DNA of 64,000 nucleotides from Bacteroidales bacterium UBA5507 (GCA_002426195.1 DIOT01000030.1:124001-188000); one strand, 5' to 3'. Positions 47,401 to 56,452 are shown, counted from the stretch's first letter. Notes: generated from the sequence alone by a model not told the origin. Program-made: numbers and translations.

Positions 47401-47874
47401 GTTGTCGTTTACACTCAATCTAAGGGTGTTTTTCTTAAGGAACCCCTTGCTTACAACTTTTTCCGCAAGAGCTTCAGGGTAGGTTACGACAATAGTACCA
47501 GCTTCTTTTGCACTGAGCCTCTTCATTACCTCAGTACGCGATAACACATTAATATTGTCAGTCTTTTCTAATTCATAAGGATGCCTATATGTAGTAGGGA
47601 AAAACAGTACACTTTTCTTGTGATAAGGAGTGTCTCGTTCGCAAAGCAGATTCTCTATATCATTAAAAAAATAAGCAGCTTCTTCTTTATCTGTCAAAAT
47701 TATTAGAAAATGAGTAGATGATTTAATAAAAACAGATGATGCAATAATGGATGAAGATGAACCAGTTAGGCCCTTCAAGTGTAGGCGTGCGGAATCAGTC
47801 TGATTTATTAACGCAACAATTTCAGCGACAATAGAATTATCGCTGTAATAATCAAGCACTGGGGAGTATTTCAC
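44500..47874 (-). CDS. mfd: transcription-repair coupling factor
   Basis: 1124-residue SF2 translocase that removes stalled RNA polymerase and recruits UvrA. Domains in order: UvrB-like N-terminal region, RNA polymerase-interacting domain (GDYVTHIDHGIGRF near residue 445), the translocase with Walker A GDVGFGKTE near 597 and DEEQ motif (LMIIDEEQKFGV), motif VI in GRVGRTNKKAF, and the TRCF C-terminal domain. The gene stands alone with TAAATTTG (47904-47911, reverse strand) as its -7 box. Identification is firm. Confidence 0.97.
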   Translation of the reverse strand: MKYSPVLDYYSDNSIVAEIVALINQTDSARLHLKGLTGSSSSIIASSVFIKSSTHFLIILTDKEEAAYFFNDIENLLCERDTPYHKKSVLFFPTTYRHPYELEKTDNINVLSRTEVMKRLSAKEAGTIVVTYPEALAEKVVSKGFLKKNTLRLSVNDNLSVDFLTDILQEYGFTNVQFVVEPGQFSIRGGIVDVFSFTNDRPFRIEFFGDDIESIRTFDPATQLSIDKLTHITISPNVQDRTVLETRQSFLKYFDDSAVVWIKDFSFSLDKINKEYEKAERAFNELTGDIKHLEPHELFINSADLQKDIVNHKVIEFGSQVFFKLNVNLVFNTLPQPSFNKNFDLLVQNVIDNSKSGIKNLIVSDNSKQTERIQSILKDLKSSRNISKLDINIIDLSLHEGFVDFNTKLACYTDHQIFERYHKFRIRDGFAGKEAITLKEIYDLQPGDYVTHIDHGIGRFDGLEKIDNNGKQQEAIRLIYQNNDILYVSIHSLHRISKYVGKEGTAPSLNKLGSNAWNRLKSKTKQRVKDIAKDLIKLYAERKASEGHRYPPDNYMQHELEASFIYEDTPDQVKATADVKRDMEKTYPMDRLVCGDVGFGKTEIAIRAAFKAVSDGKQVAVLVPTTILALQHYQTFRERLKEFPVSIDYLNRFKNTIQQKETIKKLEGGKIDILIGTHRIVSKDIKFRDLGLMIIDEEQKFGVATKEKLKQMKVNVDTLTLTATPIPRTLQFSLMGARDLSILNTPPANRYPVQTELHPFNEEIIRDAIHYELSRGGQVFFVNNRVKNIIEVAGMIQRLVPDARIAIGHGQMEGHKLEKVMLDFVEGNYDVLIATTIIESGLDIPNVNTIIINDAHNHGLSDLHQLRGRVGRTNKKAFCYLLAPPVSVLTDEARKRLKAIEEFSALGSGFNIAMRDLDIRGAGNILGAEQSGFISEIGFEMYQKILDEAVMELRNTDFKGLYEEPVKRAFVRECLIETDLEIMLPDRYVSNITERLSLYKELDSLDVEDELHAYQERLIDRFGPIPPQAQDLINTIRLRRTARSLGFEKISLKNNVMTATFVTDKESPFYQSEIFTSVLQFIQVYHKTVRMKEVNDKLSLTFKDITNVSDAIQVLIPLEEMISK

Positions 47875-47903
47875 TAAAACATTCCGTTAGTTAAGACAGG
47901 ATG

Positions 47904-47911
47904 CAAATTTA
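47904..47911 (-). promoter_or_regulatory. putative -7 promoter box of mfd
   Basis: Plus-strand CAAATTTA reads TAAATTTG on the coding strand, 29 bases before the ATG. No good -33 partner. Confidence 0.4.
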
Positions 47912-48049
47912 CAATTTATTGTTTTATGAGCGTGGACTATGTTGAGTTCTAAAGACTCCAGATTATATTTCTTTCAAAATTTCAAATATCAATAGAAGGA
48001 TAAAAATTCAAGCAAATAACACTCTAGCTTTCATTCGTACTTCAAATTA

Positions 48050-50431
48050 TCAACGGGGTTTTAAATGTATAATTCTTGATGATTGCACCCATACAGTAAT
48101 TACAGAAATCAATAACACAACAACTATTGGTATCACAAATAATCCCCAGTGAGTTTGAATGCTTGATGCAAAATTTGAAAGCCAATCTTCAAATTTAACG
48201 AAAAAGATTGGAAGAGCAATGATAGAAGCGATAAGACATAACCATATATAATCCTTTAACATTAGTAAGAACAACCAAATTGGAGTAGCACCAAGGGTTT
48301 TACGTATTCCGATTTCCTTTTTTCTCTGCTCAGCTGTGTAAGCAGCAAGTCCAACTAATCCCAATATTGTGATAAATACAACTAAGAACGAGAACAATAT
48401 CAAAACGACACTATACTGCTTCTCCTGTTCAAACTGAAGATTATAATAGTTCTTAAGCATATATGCGTTAAATGGGTTGTTTGGAAATAAATTTCCATAG
48501 ATTTCCCCAACTTCTTTTAAAGTGCCGTCTGGGGTTCGAGTATTTATTGAAAAATGTCCCTGAAATCTCTGAGGATACCTAAAAATTTGAGGCTCTATAG
48601 ACTCCTTAGCTGAACGCTGACAGAAATCAATTACTACACCGCTGACAATGTAAGGTCTACCTTCCATAATTATTTTTTGGTTAACAGCATCTTCAGGCTT
48701 ACTAAAACCCAGATTAATAGCAGCGTTTGCGTTTACTATCACTCTGTTTTTATCAATTTCCGGATTTGAAGTAAAATCTTCACCAGCAACAAAATGAATA
48801 TTATATACTTTGAAGAAATCACTAGCAGTTTCAGTTACCCTGTAATTTCGTGAGTCATTCCCATCGCCGCCATAACGATAAATACCTCCCCTGTTAAACA
48901 TATTTGATTGTCCGGGAATGACAGATGAAAAGGCACAAGCTTGCACGCCTGTCAAGTGATCAACTTCTTCAGCAAAAACGCGGTATTTACTTGATAATGT
49001 TGAATCACCTACTACAGGAGCATCAACAACAAGAATATTATTCAAACTAAATCCTGGGTCGCCATTACTTAGGAATCTATACTGCATACTAACACCAATT
49101 GTTGCAGCAATAAGCACAATACCGATAATAAATTGTAATGTCACGAGGCCCTTTTTCATTATAGAGCCACTCCTATAATTAGTTTTTGATCCCTTAAGAA
49201 CCTTTACAATATCCTCCGAGAAAACTCCTGTCATCAAATATATGCAAGGTGAAAATGTTCCTATAATAAATGCAATTAGGACTGTTAAAGGAAACCAAGT
49301 ACCTTTCCAAACATCAGAGTTTTCAGGAATCCCTGTAAATCTACAAAAAACAGGTTCGGTGAGTTCAAAGAATCCTAGTGCCATTACAACAGCGAAAATG
49401 TTGATAAATCCAGACCATACGAGCATCTGAGAAATTAAATGCCGCTTGGAAGCACCATTGGTTTTTCTAATAGCCATCTCCTTTTGTTTGCGGATCGTTG
49501 CTATAGTTGTCAAATTGAAGAAGTTAACCCATGCAATAATGAGAATAAACCAGCCCACGATTTCCAATACATCAACTGAATTTCTATTTCCATTAGCTTC
49601 AAGTTCATGCATATAATCAGAATTCAGATGAATTTCATTTAGTGGTTGCAGTTTAAATGACATCCCAATTTTATATTCCTTGAGGTCTTTACCGAATTCT
49701 CTTTCAATGTAGTCAGCAATTCCTTGATTAATCTTCTCAGGATCAGTACCCTTTGCAAATTTGACGTATGTGAAAAAACCACTATAAAACCAGCCGTTTG
49801 TAAAAACATCAGGATTCCTTTGCTTCCAATCATTTAGTGAAACAAAAATATCAGCCTTCATGTGCATATTATCGGGCAAGTCCTTGAATACAGAGGTAAC
49901 TGTTAAGTTAATTCTTTTGTTAAGGTTGAGGGTTTTCCCAATTGGATTTTCATTACCAAAATATTTTCTAGCAGTTTCTTTGGAGATAGCAACGGCATTA
50001 GGATCATCCAGGCAGGTAATTCTATCACCATTTATAATAGGAATGCCAAGAACTTCAAAAATGGAAGATTCGGTCATAAAAACTTTGTCTTCCTTAAAAA
50101 ACTTATCATTATTAAAGAATACCCCTTCAGTTTTAAAAGTTCTGGCAAAAGAAAGTGCTTCCGGAAAATTTTCTTTAATAACTGGCCCTATCGTTGGAGA
50201 GGCGCTTGCAAATTCCACAAGGTCGTTATTTTCACCCCACCGGTTGTATTGAATTCGATATGTATCCTTATAATTTGGCGATTGCATATCGTAGCTACGA
50301 TTGAATCGTACATATCCTGCTATCAATAAACAAGCAGCAATTCCAATGGAAAGACTTAGAATGTTTGTAATAAAAAACCCAGGTTGTCTTCTGAAGTCCC
50401 TTATTGTCATCAATATGTAATTTCTAAGCAT
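48050..50431 (-). CDS. FtsX/MacB-like ABC transporter permease with a frameshifted C-terminus
   Basis: 793 residues from ATG 50431 (MLRNYILMTIRDFRRQPGFF), the usual family start; ATG 50449 would extend it by six. It has the family's MacB-type architecture: a membrane helix, a periplasmic domain (MacB_PCD), three helices (with IRKQKEMAIRKTNGASKR), a second periplasmic domain and a final three-helix group (RKKEIGIRKTLGATP). The frame ends IIHLKPR, but shifting one base at 48055-48062 yields NPVDNLKYE and a stop at 48031, the standard end of these proteins. So a one-base change cuts or replaces the last nine codons. No ATPase gene is adjacent. Confidence 0.85.
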   Translation of the reverse strand: MLRNYILMTIRDFRRQPGFFITNILSLSIGIAACLLIAGYVRFNRSYDMQSPNYKDTYRIQYNRWGENNDLVEFASASPTIGPVIKENFPEALSFARTFKTEGVFFNNDKFFKEDKVFMTESSIFEVLGIPIINGDRITCLDDPNAVAISKETARKYFGNENPIGKTLNLNKRINLTVTSVFKDLPDNMHMKADIFVSLNDWKQRNPDVFTNGWFYSGFFTYVKFAKGTDPEKINQGIADYIEREFGKDLKEYKIGMSFKLQPLNEIHLNSDYMHELEANGNRNSVDVLEIVGWFILIIAWVNFFNLTTIATIRKQKEMAIRKTNGASKRHLISQMLVWSGFINIFAVVMALGFFELTEPVFCRFTGIPENSDVWKGTWFPLTVLIAFIIGTFSPCIYLMTGVFSEDIVKVLKGSKTNYRSGSIMKKGLVTLQFIIGIVLIAATIGVSMQYRFLSNGDPGFSLNNILVVDAPVVGDSTLSSKYRVFAEEVDHLTGVQACAFSSVIPGQSNMFNRGGIYRYGGDGNDSRNYRVTETASDFFKVYNIHFVAGEDFTSNPEIDKNRVIVNANAAINLGFSKPEDAVNQKIIMEGRPYIVSGVVIDFCQRSAKESIEPQIFRYPQRFQGHFSINTRTPDGTLKEVGEIYGNLFPNNPFNAYMLKNYYNLQFEQEKQYSVVLILFSFLVVFITILGLVGLAAYTAEQRKKEIGIRKTLGATPIWLFLLMLKDYIWLCLIASIIALPIFFVKFEDWLSNFASSIQTHWGLFVIPIVVVLLISVITVWVQSSRIIHLKPR

Positions 50432-50462
50432 GGTTGTGCACATATACATTGTAATTGCAATC

Positions 50463-50480
50463 GCTCAAATACGATGCCAC
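50463..50480 (-). promoter_or_regulatory. sigma-54-like promoter of the FtsX/MacB-like gene
   Basis: On the coding strand TGGCATCGTATTTGAG resembles TGGCAC-N5-TTGC: GG at 50478-50477 and GA (for GC) at 50466-50465, separated by exactly 10 bases. The start codon at 50431 would be about 22 bases after the transcription start. One mismatch in the -12 element. Confidence 0.4.
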
Positions 50481-50530
50481 TCGCTATGCAATTACATGTC
50501 AATGATTTACGGTTAGTCGAATATATAAAT

Positions 50531-50568
50531 ATTGTACGGATATGTACAATTGATGTGCGAAACAGTAC
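50531..50568 (-). promoter_or_regulatory. tandem GTAC-N6-GTAC operator sites (putative enhancer)
   Basis: ATTGTAC-GGATAT-GTACAAT (50531-50550) is a perfect palindrome. A second, less perfect copy GTGC-GAAACA-GTAC (50555-50568) is centred 21 bases away, two helical turns. Both lie about 88-109 bases upstream of the predicted sigma-54 start, the usual range for NtrC-type activators. Confidence 0.55.
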
Positions 50569-50574
50569 GATTAA

Positions 50575-51879
50575 CTATGATTTTGGAGCCAGAAATTTAT
50601 TATACAAGATTAAACCTGTTATTGTCATAACTCCAATCATACTAAAAACAAGCCAAAGAACTCCAGGTTGATTAAGGGTGTCGACAAAATAAACATAAAG
50701 AAGTGCTCCTAAAATTCCACCGATACCACTTCCGATTACTCCATAAAGAAATGAATATCCAAGATACAGCGCTTTCTTATCATCTGGTGCTACTAGTCCT
50801 ATATAAGAAATAAATTTCGGGTGAGCAGTCATTTCACCAATTGAAAAGATGACCATACCAAGTATAAAGATCCACGCATAAGAAGATATCGCAAGAATAC
50901 CCATTCCGATAGTACCTAAAGCAATACCTGCAACCATAGTTTTCAATGCTGAGAATTTCTTTACAAATGATGATATAAGTAACTGCAGCGCGATAATAGC
51001 TCCTGCATTTATGACAGTAACATGTTCAGAATCAAACTCCCATGAGGGATTGTCAACAAATAGAGTAAGGAACCTGTTTACAACATTGTTTACAGGTGTC
51101 ATGTCAACATAATCTTTCAGGTACCATAACACAGTATCGAACATCTGAAAATAGAGGATCCAAAATCCCGAGTATATAACGATCATCAAGACAAAGCGAT
51201 AATCTTTCAGCACTAGCAGTATGTCCTTAAATACCTGAGACAACGGCTTAAACGTTTCATTACGGGCAGGTTCTTTAAAAACAAAAATATTAAGAAAAAG
51301 CATAGCACCTGTGCCAATAGCTGCCATGATAAAAATATAACTCCATGATATATCCTTTAAAACTGGAACCAGTACTAGAGGGAATAGAAAAGCACCCAGG
51401 TTAATCGACCAATAATATACACCAAAACCTAGAGAAGAATTGCCTTCGTCAGTCACTCGTGCAATTGTACCTGAAATTATTGGTTTAAATAAACCAGCAC
51501 CTACAGCCATAATAAGGAGACTCAGGAAGACTATTGAATAAGATGTTGACATACTGGTAAACAAATAACCGGCACTCATTAATGTGAATGCATACATAAG
51601 TACTCGGCGATAACCAAACCGGTCAGCAATTGCTCCTGCAAGTATTGGTAATAAGTATAGTAACGGAGTTATTGTGCTTTTAATAATACCGACATTTTCC
51701 TTTGAGAACCCCAATCCTCCATCTTGTGGTGATAGAATCAGATAAACTGAAAGAACTGACATAACCCCATAATAAGATCCTCTCTCAAAGAATTCCATTA
51801 CGATTACTGTCCAGAAATTCCGGGGGAAAGATCTGAAGCCTGACTTATCTGATTGTTTTTTGAGTGAGTTGGGCATCAT
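50575..51879 (-). CDS. MFS transporter, POT (proton-coupled oligopeptide) type
   Basis: 434 residues with about 12 membrane helices. The POT motif ExxERxxYY is present as EFFERGSYYG near the N-terminus, and GAGLFKPIISGTIARVTDE matches the loop after helix 4. Members import di- and tripeptides with protons, which fits an organism with a secreted dipeptidyl peptidase (24722-26851). The helical order is normal. Its start overlaps the end of lysC (TAATG), so it is cotranscribed with it. Confidence 0.82.
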   Translation of the reverse strand: MMPNSLKKQSDKSGFRSFPRNFWTVIVMEFFERGSYYGVMSVLSVYLILSPQDGGLGFSKENVGIIKSTITPLLYLLPILAGAIADRFGYRRVLMYAFTLMSAGYLFTSMSTSYSIVFLSLLIMAVGAGLFKPIISGTIARVTDEGNSSLGFGVYYWSINLGAFLFPLVLVPVLKDISWSYIFIMAAIGTGAMLFLNIFVFKEPARNETFKPLSQVFKDILLVLKDYRFVLMIVIYSGFWILYFQMFDTVLWYLKDYVDMTPVNNVVNRFLTLFVDNPSWEFDSEHVTVINAGAIIALQLLISSFVKKFSALKTMVAGIALGTIGMGILAISSYAWIFILGMVIFSIGEMTAHPKFISYIGLVAPDDKKALYLGYSFLYGVIGSGIGGILGALLYVYFVDTLNQPGVLWLVFSMIGVMTITGLILYNKFLAPKS

Positions 51880-53135
51880 TAGTTTCCTATTACTAATTGA
51901 ACAGTATTTCTACTCTTTTGCTCAAGATAGATTTCTCTACCATTAGTGATTTCGTCAATAATTCTCTGGTTATAATATTTAATTGTAAAGAGTTGAAGAT
52001 CCATATTATACCTTACACTATACTCATTATCTAGAATTTTAAATAACTTTTCAATCTTTCTTTTATCTTCATCAACCACAATTGAGAAGCTTATAGCAGA
52101 TAGCTGCATCATATTAATGTGAATATCCAAAGCGGATAACTGCCCAAAAATATAATGAAGATTACCTTCAGCTATAAATGAAAAATCCTTTGGGGATATT
52201 GAAATAAGAAGCTGATCAGACTTTGTTATAAAGCATGGAATTGAATCTTCAATTTCTGTATAATTGGCAATATCGGTAATTATTGTCCCATCATCATCAG
52301 GATTATAAAATGATTTAACTTTAAGTGGTATGTTCTTGCTTTTTAAAGGCTGAATAGTTTTTGGATGAATAACTGATGCTCCATAGTAGGCGAGTTCAAT
52401 AGCATCCCTATAAGACATGCTTGTGAGTTTAATAGTATTTGGGAAATACCTTGGATCTGCATTTAACACACCAGGAACATCTTTCCATATAACAACCTCA
52501 CTTGAGTCAACAGCCCAAGCTAAGATAGCTGCACTAAAATCAGAGCCCTCTCTACCAAGAGTTACAGGAATTCCATCCAAAGAACTACCAATAAATCCTT
52601 GTGTTATATACACTTTACAATCTCTATGTTTTTGAAATCCTTCTTTTACCATAGCCTTTGTTTCCTGCCAGTCGATATTCGCATTTCGATAAGTATTATC
52701 GGTCTTAATCAAGCTCCGACAATCTAGTAAGCAGTGATCAAATCCTTGTTTGGCAAGATATTGGCTAATAAGATCAGTTGATATTAATTCTCCAAAAGAA
52801 ACGATGCGGTCGTATGCTTGATCATAAAAATGGGGAGGTTCTTCCTCCAGAGCACCCTCAAGTTGTTTCATGACTGGAGTAATTCTAAAATTTTCAAGAC
52901 CCAAATCGCTTGCGATTTTCAGATGGAAGCTAAACACATCATCTTGCAATTCTTTAATTGAGGGACTTTTACTATACCAGGAATCGGCAACTTTTTCAAG
53001 GGCGTTGGTAGTCTTACCCATTGCAGAAAAAACAACAATCAAATCTTCACCTGGATACTTTGCTAAGATTCTGAAAACATTTTTTACAGCCTCAGCATCC
53101 TTTACAGATGCGCCACCAAATTTGAAAACTTTCAT
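51879..53135 (-). CDS. lysC: aspartate kinase
   Basis: 418 residues; phosphorylates aspartate as the first step to lysine, threonine, methionine and diaminopimelate. Conserved segments are [10 protein letters not shown] at the N-terminus, [24 protein letters not shown], and [15 protein letters not shown] with [13 protein letters not shown]. The C-terminal half (from about residue 300) is the ACT-type allosteric region. ATG 53135 is chosen because the frame upstream to 53225 runs through the fbp gene start and has no homology. The gene shares its upstream region with fbp. Confidence 0.92.
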   Translation of the reverse strand: MKVFKFGGASVKDAEAVKNVFRILAKYPGEDLIVVFSAMGKTTNALEKVADSWYSKSPSIKELQDDVFSFHLKIASDLGLENFRITPVMKQLEGALEEEPPHFYDQAYDRIVSFGELISTDLISQYLAKQGFDHCLLDCRSLIKTDNTYRNANIDWQETKAMVKEGFQKHRDCKVYITQGFIGSSLDGIPVTLGREGSDFSAAILAWAVDSSEVVIWKDVPGVLNADPRYFPNTIKLTSMSYRDAIELAYYGASVIHPKTIQPLKSKNIPLKVKSFYNPDDDGTIITDIANYTEIEDSIPCFITKSDQLLISISPKDFSFIAEGNLHYIFGQLSALDIHINMMQLSAISFSIVVDEDKRKIEKLFKILDNEYSVRYNMDLQLFTIKYYNQRIIDEITNGREIYLEQKSRNTVQLVIGN

Positions 53136-53144
53136 TAGCAGTCG

Positions 53145-53173
53145 TTGTTTGTCATGCAAAAATAATATATTTG
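53145..53173 (+). promoter_or_regulatory. putative promoter of fbp
   Basis: TTG at 53145-53147, an 18-base spacer and TATATTTG at 53166-53173. The fbp ATG (53179) is five bases beyond, so the transcript may be leaderless or nearly so. The boxes interleave with those of lysC. Confidence 0.45.
53157..53164 (-). promoter_or_regulatory. putative -7 promoter box of lysC
   Basis: Plus-strand CAAAAATA reads TATTTTTG on the coding strand, 21 bases from the lysC ATG. It is only one base away from the fbp -7 box on the other strand. Confidence 0.42.
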
Positions 53174-53178
53174 ACGGT

Positions 53179-54192
53179 ATGAAGACTCTGATAGAATTTA
53201 TCAACGATAAGCAAGCGGAATACACGTATGCTACCGGCGAATTTACTCATTTACTAAATGACATTACCATTGCGGCAAAGATTGTCAATCGTGAAATCAA
53301 AATTGCCGGACTTGCAGATATCAATGGCTATTTTGGTGAGACGAATGTTCAAGGGGAACAACAGAAGAAACTTGATGTTTTTGCCAACAATCATTTCATT
53401 TCTGCATTGAAGCACGGGGGAATGGTGTGTGCCATTGCCTCGGAAGAAAATGAGGATTTAATTAGGTATGAAAATGCTTTTTCTCAAAAAGGAAAATATG
53501 TTGTCGCTATTGATCCTCTTGATGGATCTTCGAATATTGAGGTTAATGTACCAATAGGAACTATATTCTCTATTTACAAGAGAATCTCAGAATCAGGACC
53601 TGGAACACTTGAAGATGTTTTACAAAAAGGAGTTAAACAAGTAGCGGCAGGTTATGTTATTTATGGATCATCTACAATGCTTGTTTACACTACTGGGAAT
53701 GGGGTAAACGGCTTTACTTATGACCCGTCTGTTGGACTCTTTATACTATCTCATCCTGATATAAGAATTCCTGAAAACGGCGCAATTTATTCAGTTAATG
53801 AATCTAACTATATATACTTTCCACGCGGTATTAAAGAATATATAAAATACTGCCAGGCTGATGATCCTTCAACAAACAGGCCATATACATCCCGTTATAT
53901 AGGGTCCTTGGTTTCAGACTTCCACAGAAACCTATTAAGAGGAGGAATTTATATTTATCCAGGAACTCTTAAGAACCCAAATGGTAAGCTTAGAATACTC
54001 TATGAATGTAATCCAATTGCATTTATTGCAGAACAGGCAGGTGGAAAAGCTTCAACCGGATATGAAAGAATTCTTGAAATTCAGCCCGAACGCCTTCATC
54101 AAAGAGTACCTTTTATCACAGGGTCAAAAAAAATGGTTGAGACTGCTGAAGAGTATATGAAAATGCATATGCGACAGGAAACAAATTCTTAA
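53179..54192 (+). CDS. fbp: fructose-1,6-bisphosphatase, class I
   Basis: 337 residues; gluconeogenic hydrolysis of fructose 1,6-bisphosphate, cytoplasmic and metal dependent. Family segments are ASEENEDLI for the metal site, the catalytic [23 protein letters not shown], then [15 protein letters not shown] and the C-terminal [13 protein letters not shown] 53179 is chosen because homology starts directly there. It is followed by a PPi-type phosphofructokinase after 79 bases, which has its own -7 box. Confidence 0.95.
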   Translation: MKTLIEFINDKQAEYTYATGEFTHLLNDITIAAKIVNREIKIAGLADINGYFGETNVQGEQQKKLDVFANNHFISALKHGGMVCAIASEENEDLIRYENAFSQKGKYVVAIDPLDGSSNIEVNVPIGTIFSIYKRISESGPGTLEDVLQKGVKQVAAGYVIYGSSTMLVYTTGNGVNGFTYDPSVGLFILSHPDIRIPENGAIYSVNESNYIYFPRGIKEYIKYCQADDPSTNRPYTSRYIGSLVSDFHRNLLRGGIYIYPGTLKNPNGKLRILYECNPIAFIAEQAGGKASTGYERILEIQPERLHQRVPFITGSKKMVETAEEYMKMHMRQETNS

Positions 54193-54218
54193 GCTAAGAT
54201 TTCTGGTTAAAACTTTTC

Positions 54219-54226
54219 TATTTTTG
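54219..54226 (+). promoter_or_regulatory. putative -7 promoter box of the phosphofructokinase gene
   Basis: TATTTTTG, a full TAnnTTTG match, lies 45 bases before ATG 54272. It excludes ATG 54224 as the start. Confidence 0.42.
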
Positions 54227-54271
54227 TGCTTGCTTAATAAGCAATCCAAAAATTTAAAGCAAACTATTAAG

Positions 54272-55489
54272 ATGAAAGGTTCTATTGTAATTCTAGCTGG
54301 TGGTGGTCCTGCACCCGGCATTAATTCTGTTATTGCATCAGTTGCTAAAATATTTCTAAAAGACGGATACCGGGTAATTGGATTACACGAAGGATACAAG
54401 ACATTGTTTAGCTCTTCACCAAGCTTCATTGATATCAACTTTGGAATGGCCGATAAAATTCATAATCTCGGCGGATCAATTCTAAGTATGAGCCGTTATA
54501 AACCAAAGGATTCAGAATTCAGCACAAGTTTCTTTATTGAAAACGACATTAAACTTCTGGTAACAATAGGAGGCGATGATACTGCATCTACAGCTAACAG
54601 AATTTCAAAGTACCTTGCCTCTAATAATATCATTTTACAAAATATCCATGTACCGAAAACAATTGATAATGACTTGCCGTTGCCTGATGGAATTTCAACT
54701 TTTGGGTATCAAAGTGCAAAACAAGAAGGAGTGAGATTGGCAACTACTGTATATGAAGACGCCAGAACAAGTGGAAATTGGTTCGTAGTATCGGCTATGG
54801 GAAGAGAAGCTGGACATCTAGCATTTGGCATTGGTGCTTCTTGTCATTATCCCATGATCATAATTCCCGAGATGTTTAATAAGGTTGAGGTTACTTTCGA
54901 CAGAATATTAAAGTTGATTGTGTCTTCTATGGTAAAAAGAAAACTTCTTGGGATCAACTATGGAGTTGTCATTATAAGTGAAGGAGTATTTCACTTTATG
55001 ACTGATGAAGAAATTATAAAATCGGGTATACAGTTCTCATACGACGAACATGGTCATCCTGAATTGGGCAATGTAAGTAAAGCTCACATATTTAACTTAC
55101 TTCTTCAGGAAAAGCTTAAACAACTAAAAATAAACATTAAAAGTCGACCTGTTGAACTAGGATACGAACTACGTTGCGTGCAACCCATTGCTTTTGATAT
55201 GCTCTACTGTGCATTATTAGGGATGGGTGTAAAGAAACTGTTTGATGAAGGTTTGACAAGTTGCATGGTTGTTAGTGGTCCTAACGGTGATATATTCCCC
55301 ATTTTCCTTAAAGATGTTGAAGATGAGAATGGAAAAGTTAAACCTCGACTTGTCAATATGTACAGTCAAAAAACCGGCATGGTCTTCAAAGACGGACTTC
55401 AATATTTAACTGAAAATGATATTGAAGCAGCTTCAACTTACCTTCAGAGCCCAGCCGATTATGTAATGAAAAGAATCCTTAACTGGTAA
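54272..55489 (+). CDS. 6-phosphofructokinase, PPi-dependent type
   Basis: 405 residues. The fold is PFK: N-terminal GGGPAPGINSVI, IGGDDTAST, and the catalytic VPKTIDNDLP. Two residues separate donor types: Asp103 in GGDD and Lys129 in PKTIDND are the PPi-PFK choices, while ATP enzymes have GGDG and GTIDND. So the donor is most likely pyrophosphate and the reaction reversible, in both glycolysis and gluconeogenesis. ATG 54272 is chosen since homology begins at MKGSIVILAGGG. Nine bases separate its stop from that of the convergent dehydrogenase. Confidence 0.88.
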   Translation: MKGSIVILAGGGPAPGINSVIASVAKIFLKDGYRVIGLHEGYKTLFSSSPSFIDINFGMADKIHNLGGSILSMSRYKPKDSEFSTSFFIENDIKLLVTIGGDDTASTANRISKYLASNNIILQNIHVPKTIDNDLPLPDGISTFGYQSAKQEGVRLATTVYEDARTSGNWFVVSAMGREAGHLAFGIGASCHYPMIIIPEMFNKVEVTFDRILKLIVSSMVKRKLLGINYGVVIISEGVFHFMTDEEIIKSGIQFSYDEHGHPELGNVSKAHIFNLLLQEKLKQLKINIKSRPVELGYELRCVQPIAFDMLYCALLGMGVKKLFDEGLTSCMVVSGPNGDIFPIFLKDVEDENGKVKPRLVNMYSQKTGMVFKDGLQYLTENDIEAASTYLQSPADYVMKRILNW

Positions 55490-55498
55490 GGGTAACAA

Positions 55499-56452
55499 TC
55501 AACCTATTATGTAGACCTGTTTTATCTTTTCCACCAAAACTTTTGAAAGTTTGTAATGAGATTCATGAGTCCATCCTGCAATATGAGGCGAGAGAATAAC
55601 TCTTTCTGATTTAAATAGCCTTTGGAAATATTCGGGCAATGAAGAAGTCTCAATATTCTCAAAAGAAAGATTTTCGCACTCTAAAACGTCAAGTGCCGCA
55701 CCTTTAACAATACCATTATCAATGGCATCCATGAGGTGAGCGGTATTAACACAACTACCTCTAGAAGTATTAATGAGCCATATAGGCTTACTAAATTTAC
55801 CTAGAAAACTTTCATTGATTAGATGGAAAGTCTCGTCCGTCAAAGGTATGTGAAGGCTCAAGATATCAGATTCAATAAATATCTGCCGCATTGAAGCTTC
55901 TCTAACATTGTCATCCGAGAATCCTGTTTTGTATTTATCATAGGCAATTACTGAAGCTCCAAATCCTTTTAATCTTCGTGCAAATTCACTTCCTGTATTG
56001 CCATATCCAATTATTCCAACAGTTTTACCTTTAATTTCATTGCCACGGTTTCCTGCACGAATCCATACTCCTTTGCGTACCTCAATATTTACCTTGCACA
56101 AGTGATTTAGCAATGAAAGGATCATTCCCATTGCATGTTCAGCAACGGCATCACGATTACCCTCGGGAGCGTTAAGACATATAATACCTTTAGATTCAGC
56201 ATATCTGACATCTATGTTTTCCATTCCTGCTCCAACCCTCGCAATAAACTTGAGTTTAGTACAATGGTCAATCGCTTCCTTATCTAGCATTATTTTACTT
56301 CTTATAATTATGCCCTCATAAAGATGAAGTTGTTCAAGAACCTCAGAACGCGAAAGTCCGGTAAAGTCATAACACTGAAATCCAAATTGTTCGAGTTCTT
56401 CTCTTAGAACATCATGAGCTGTATCAATAAACAAAACATTACCTGGTTTCAT
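55499..56452 (-). CDS. D-isomer 2-hydroxyacid dehydrogenase, 3-phosphoglycerate dehydrogenase-like
   Basis: 317 residues, cytoplasmic, NAD(P)-dependent. The Rossmann motif is TVGIIGYGNTGSEFARRLKGFGA, the catalytic Arg lies in INTSRGSCVN, and the catalytic His in SPHIAGWTHES. EGNRDAVAEHAMGMIL is typical of phosphoglycerate dehydrogenases. There is no C-terminal ACT domain, so it would be the short SerA-like type; other hydroxyacid substrates are possible. A TAACTTTG box at 56472-56479 (reverse strand) lies 20 bases before the ATG. Confidence 0.85.
   Translation of the reverse strand: MKPGNVLFIDTAHDVLREELEQFGFQCYDFTGLSRSEVLEQLHLYEGIIIRSKIMLDKEAIDHCTKLKFIARVGAGMENIDVRYAESKGIICLNAPEGNRDAVAEHAMGMILSLLNHLCKVNIEVRKGVWIRAGNRGNEIKGKTVGIIGYGNTGSEFARRLKGFGASVIAYDKYKTGFSDDNVREASMRQIFIESDILSLHIPLTDETFHLINESFLGKFSKPIWLINTSRGSCVNTAHLMDAIDNGIVKGAALDVLECENLSFENIETSSLPEYFQRLFKSERVILSPHIAGWTHESHYKLSKVLVEKIKQVYIIG

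Noticed and set aside
52870..53178. Upstream extension of the fbp frame
   Set aside because: It runs antisense through lysC, has no FBPase homology, and lies upstream of the fbp promoter.
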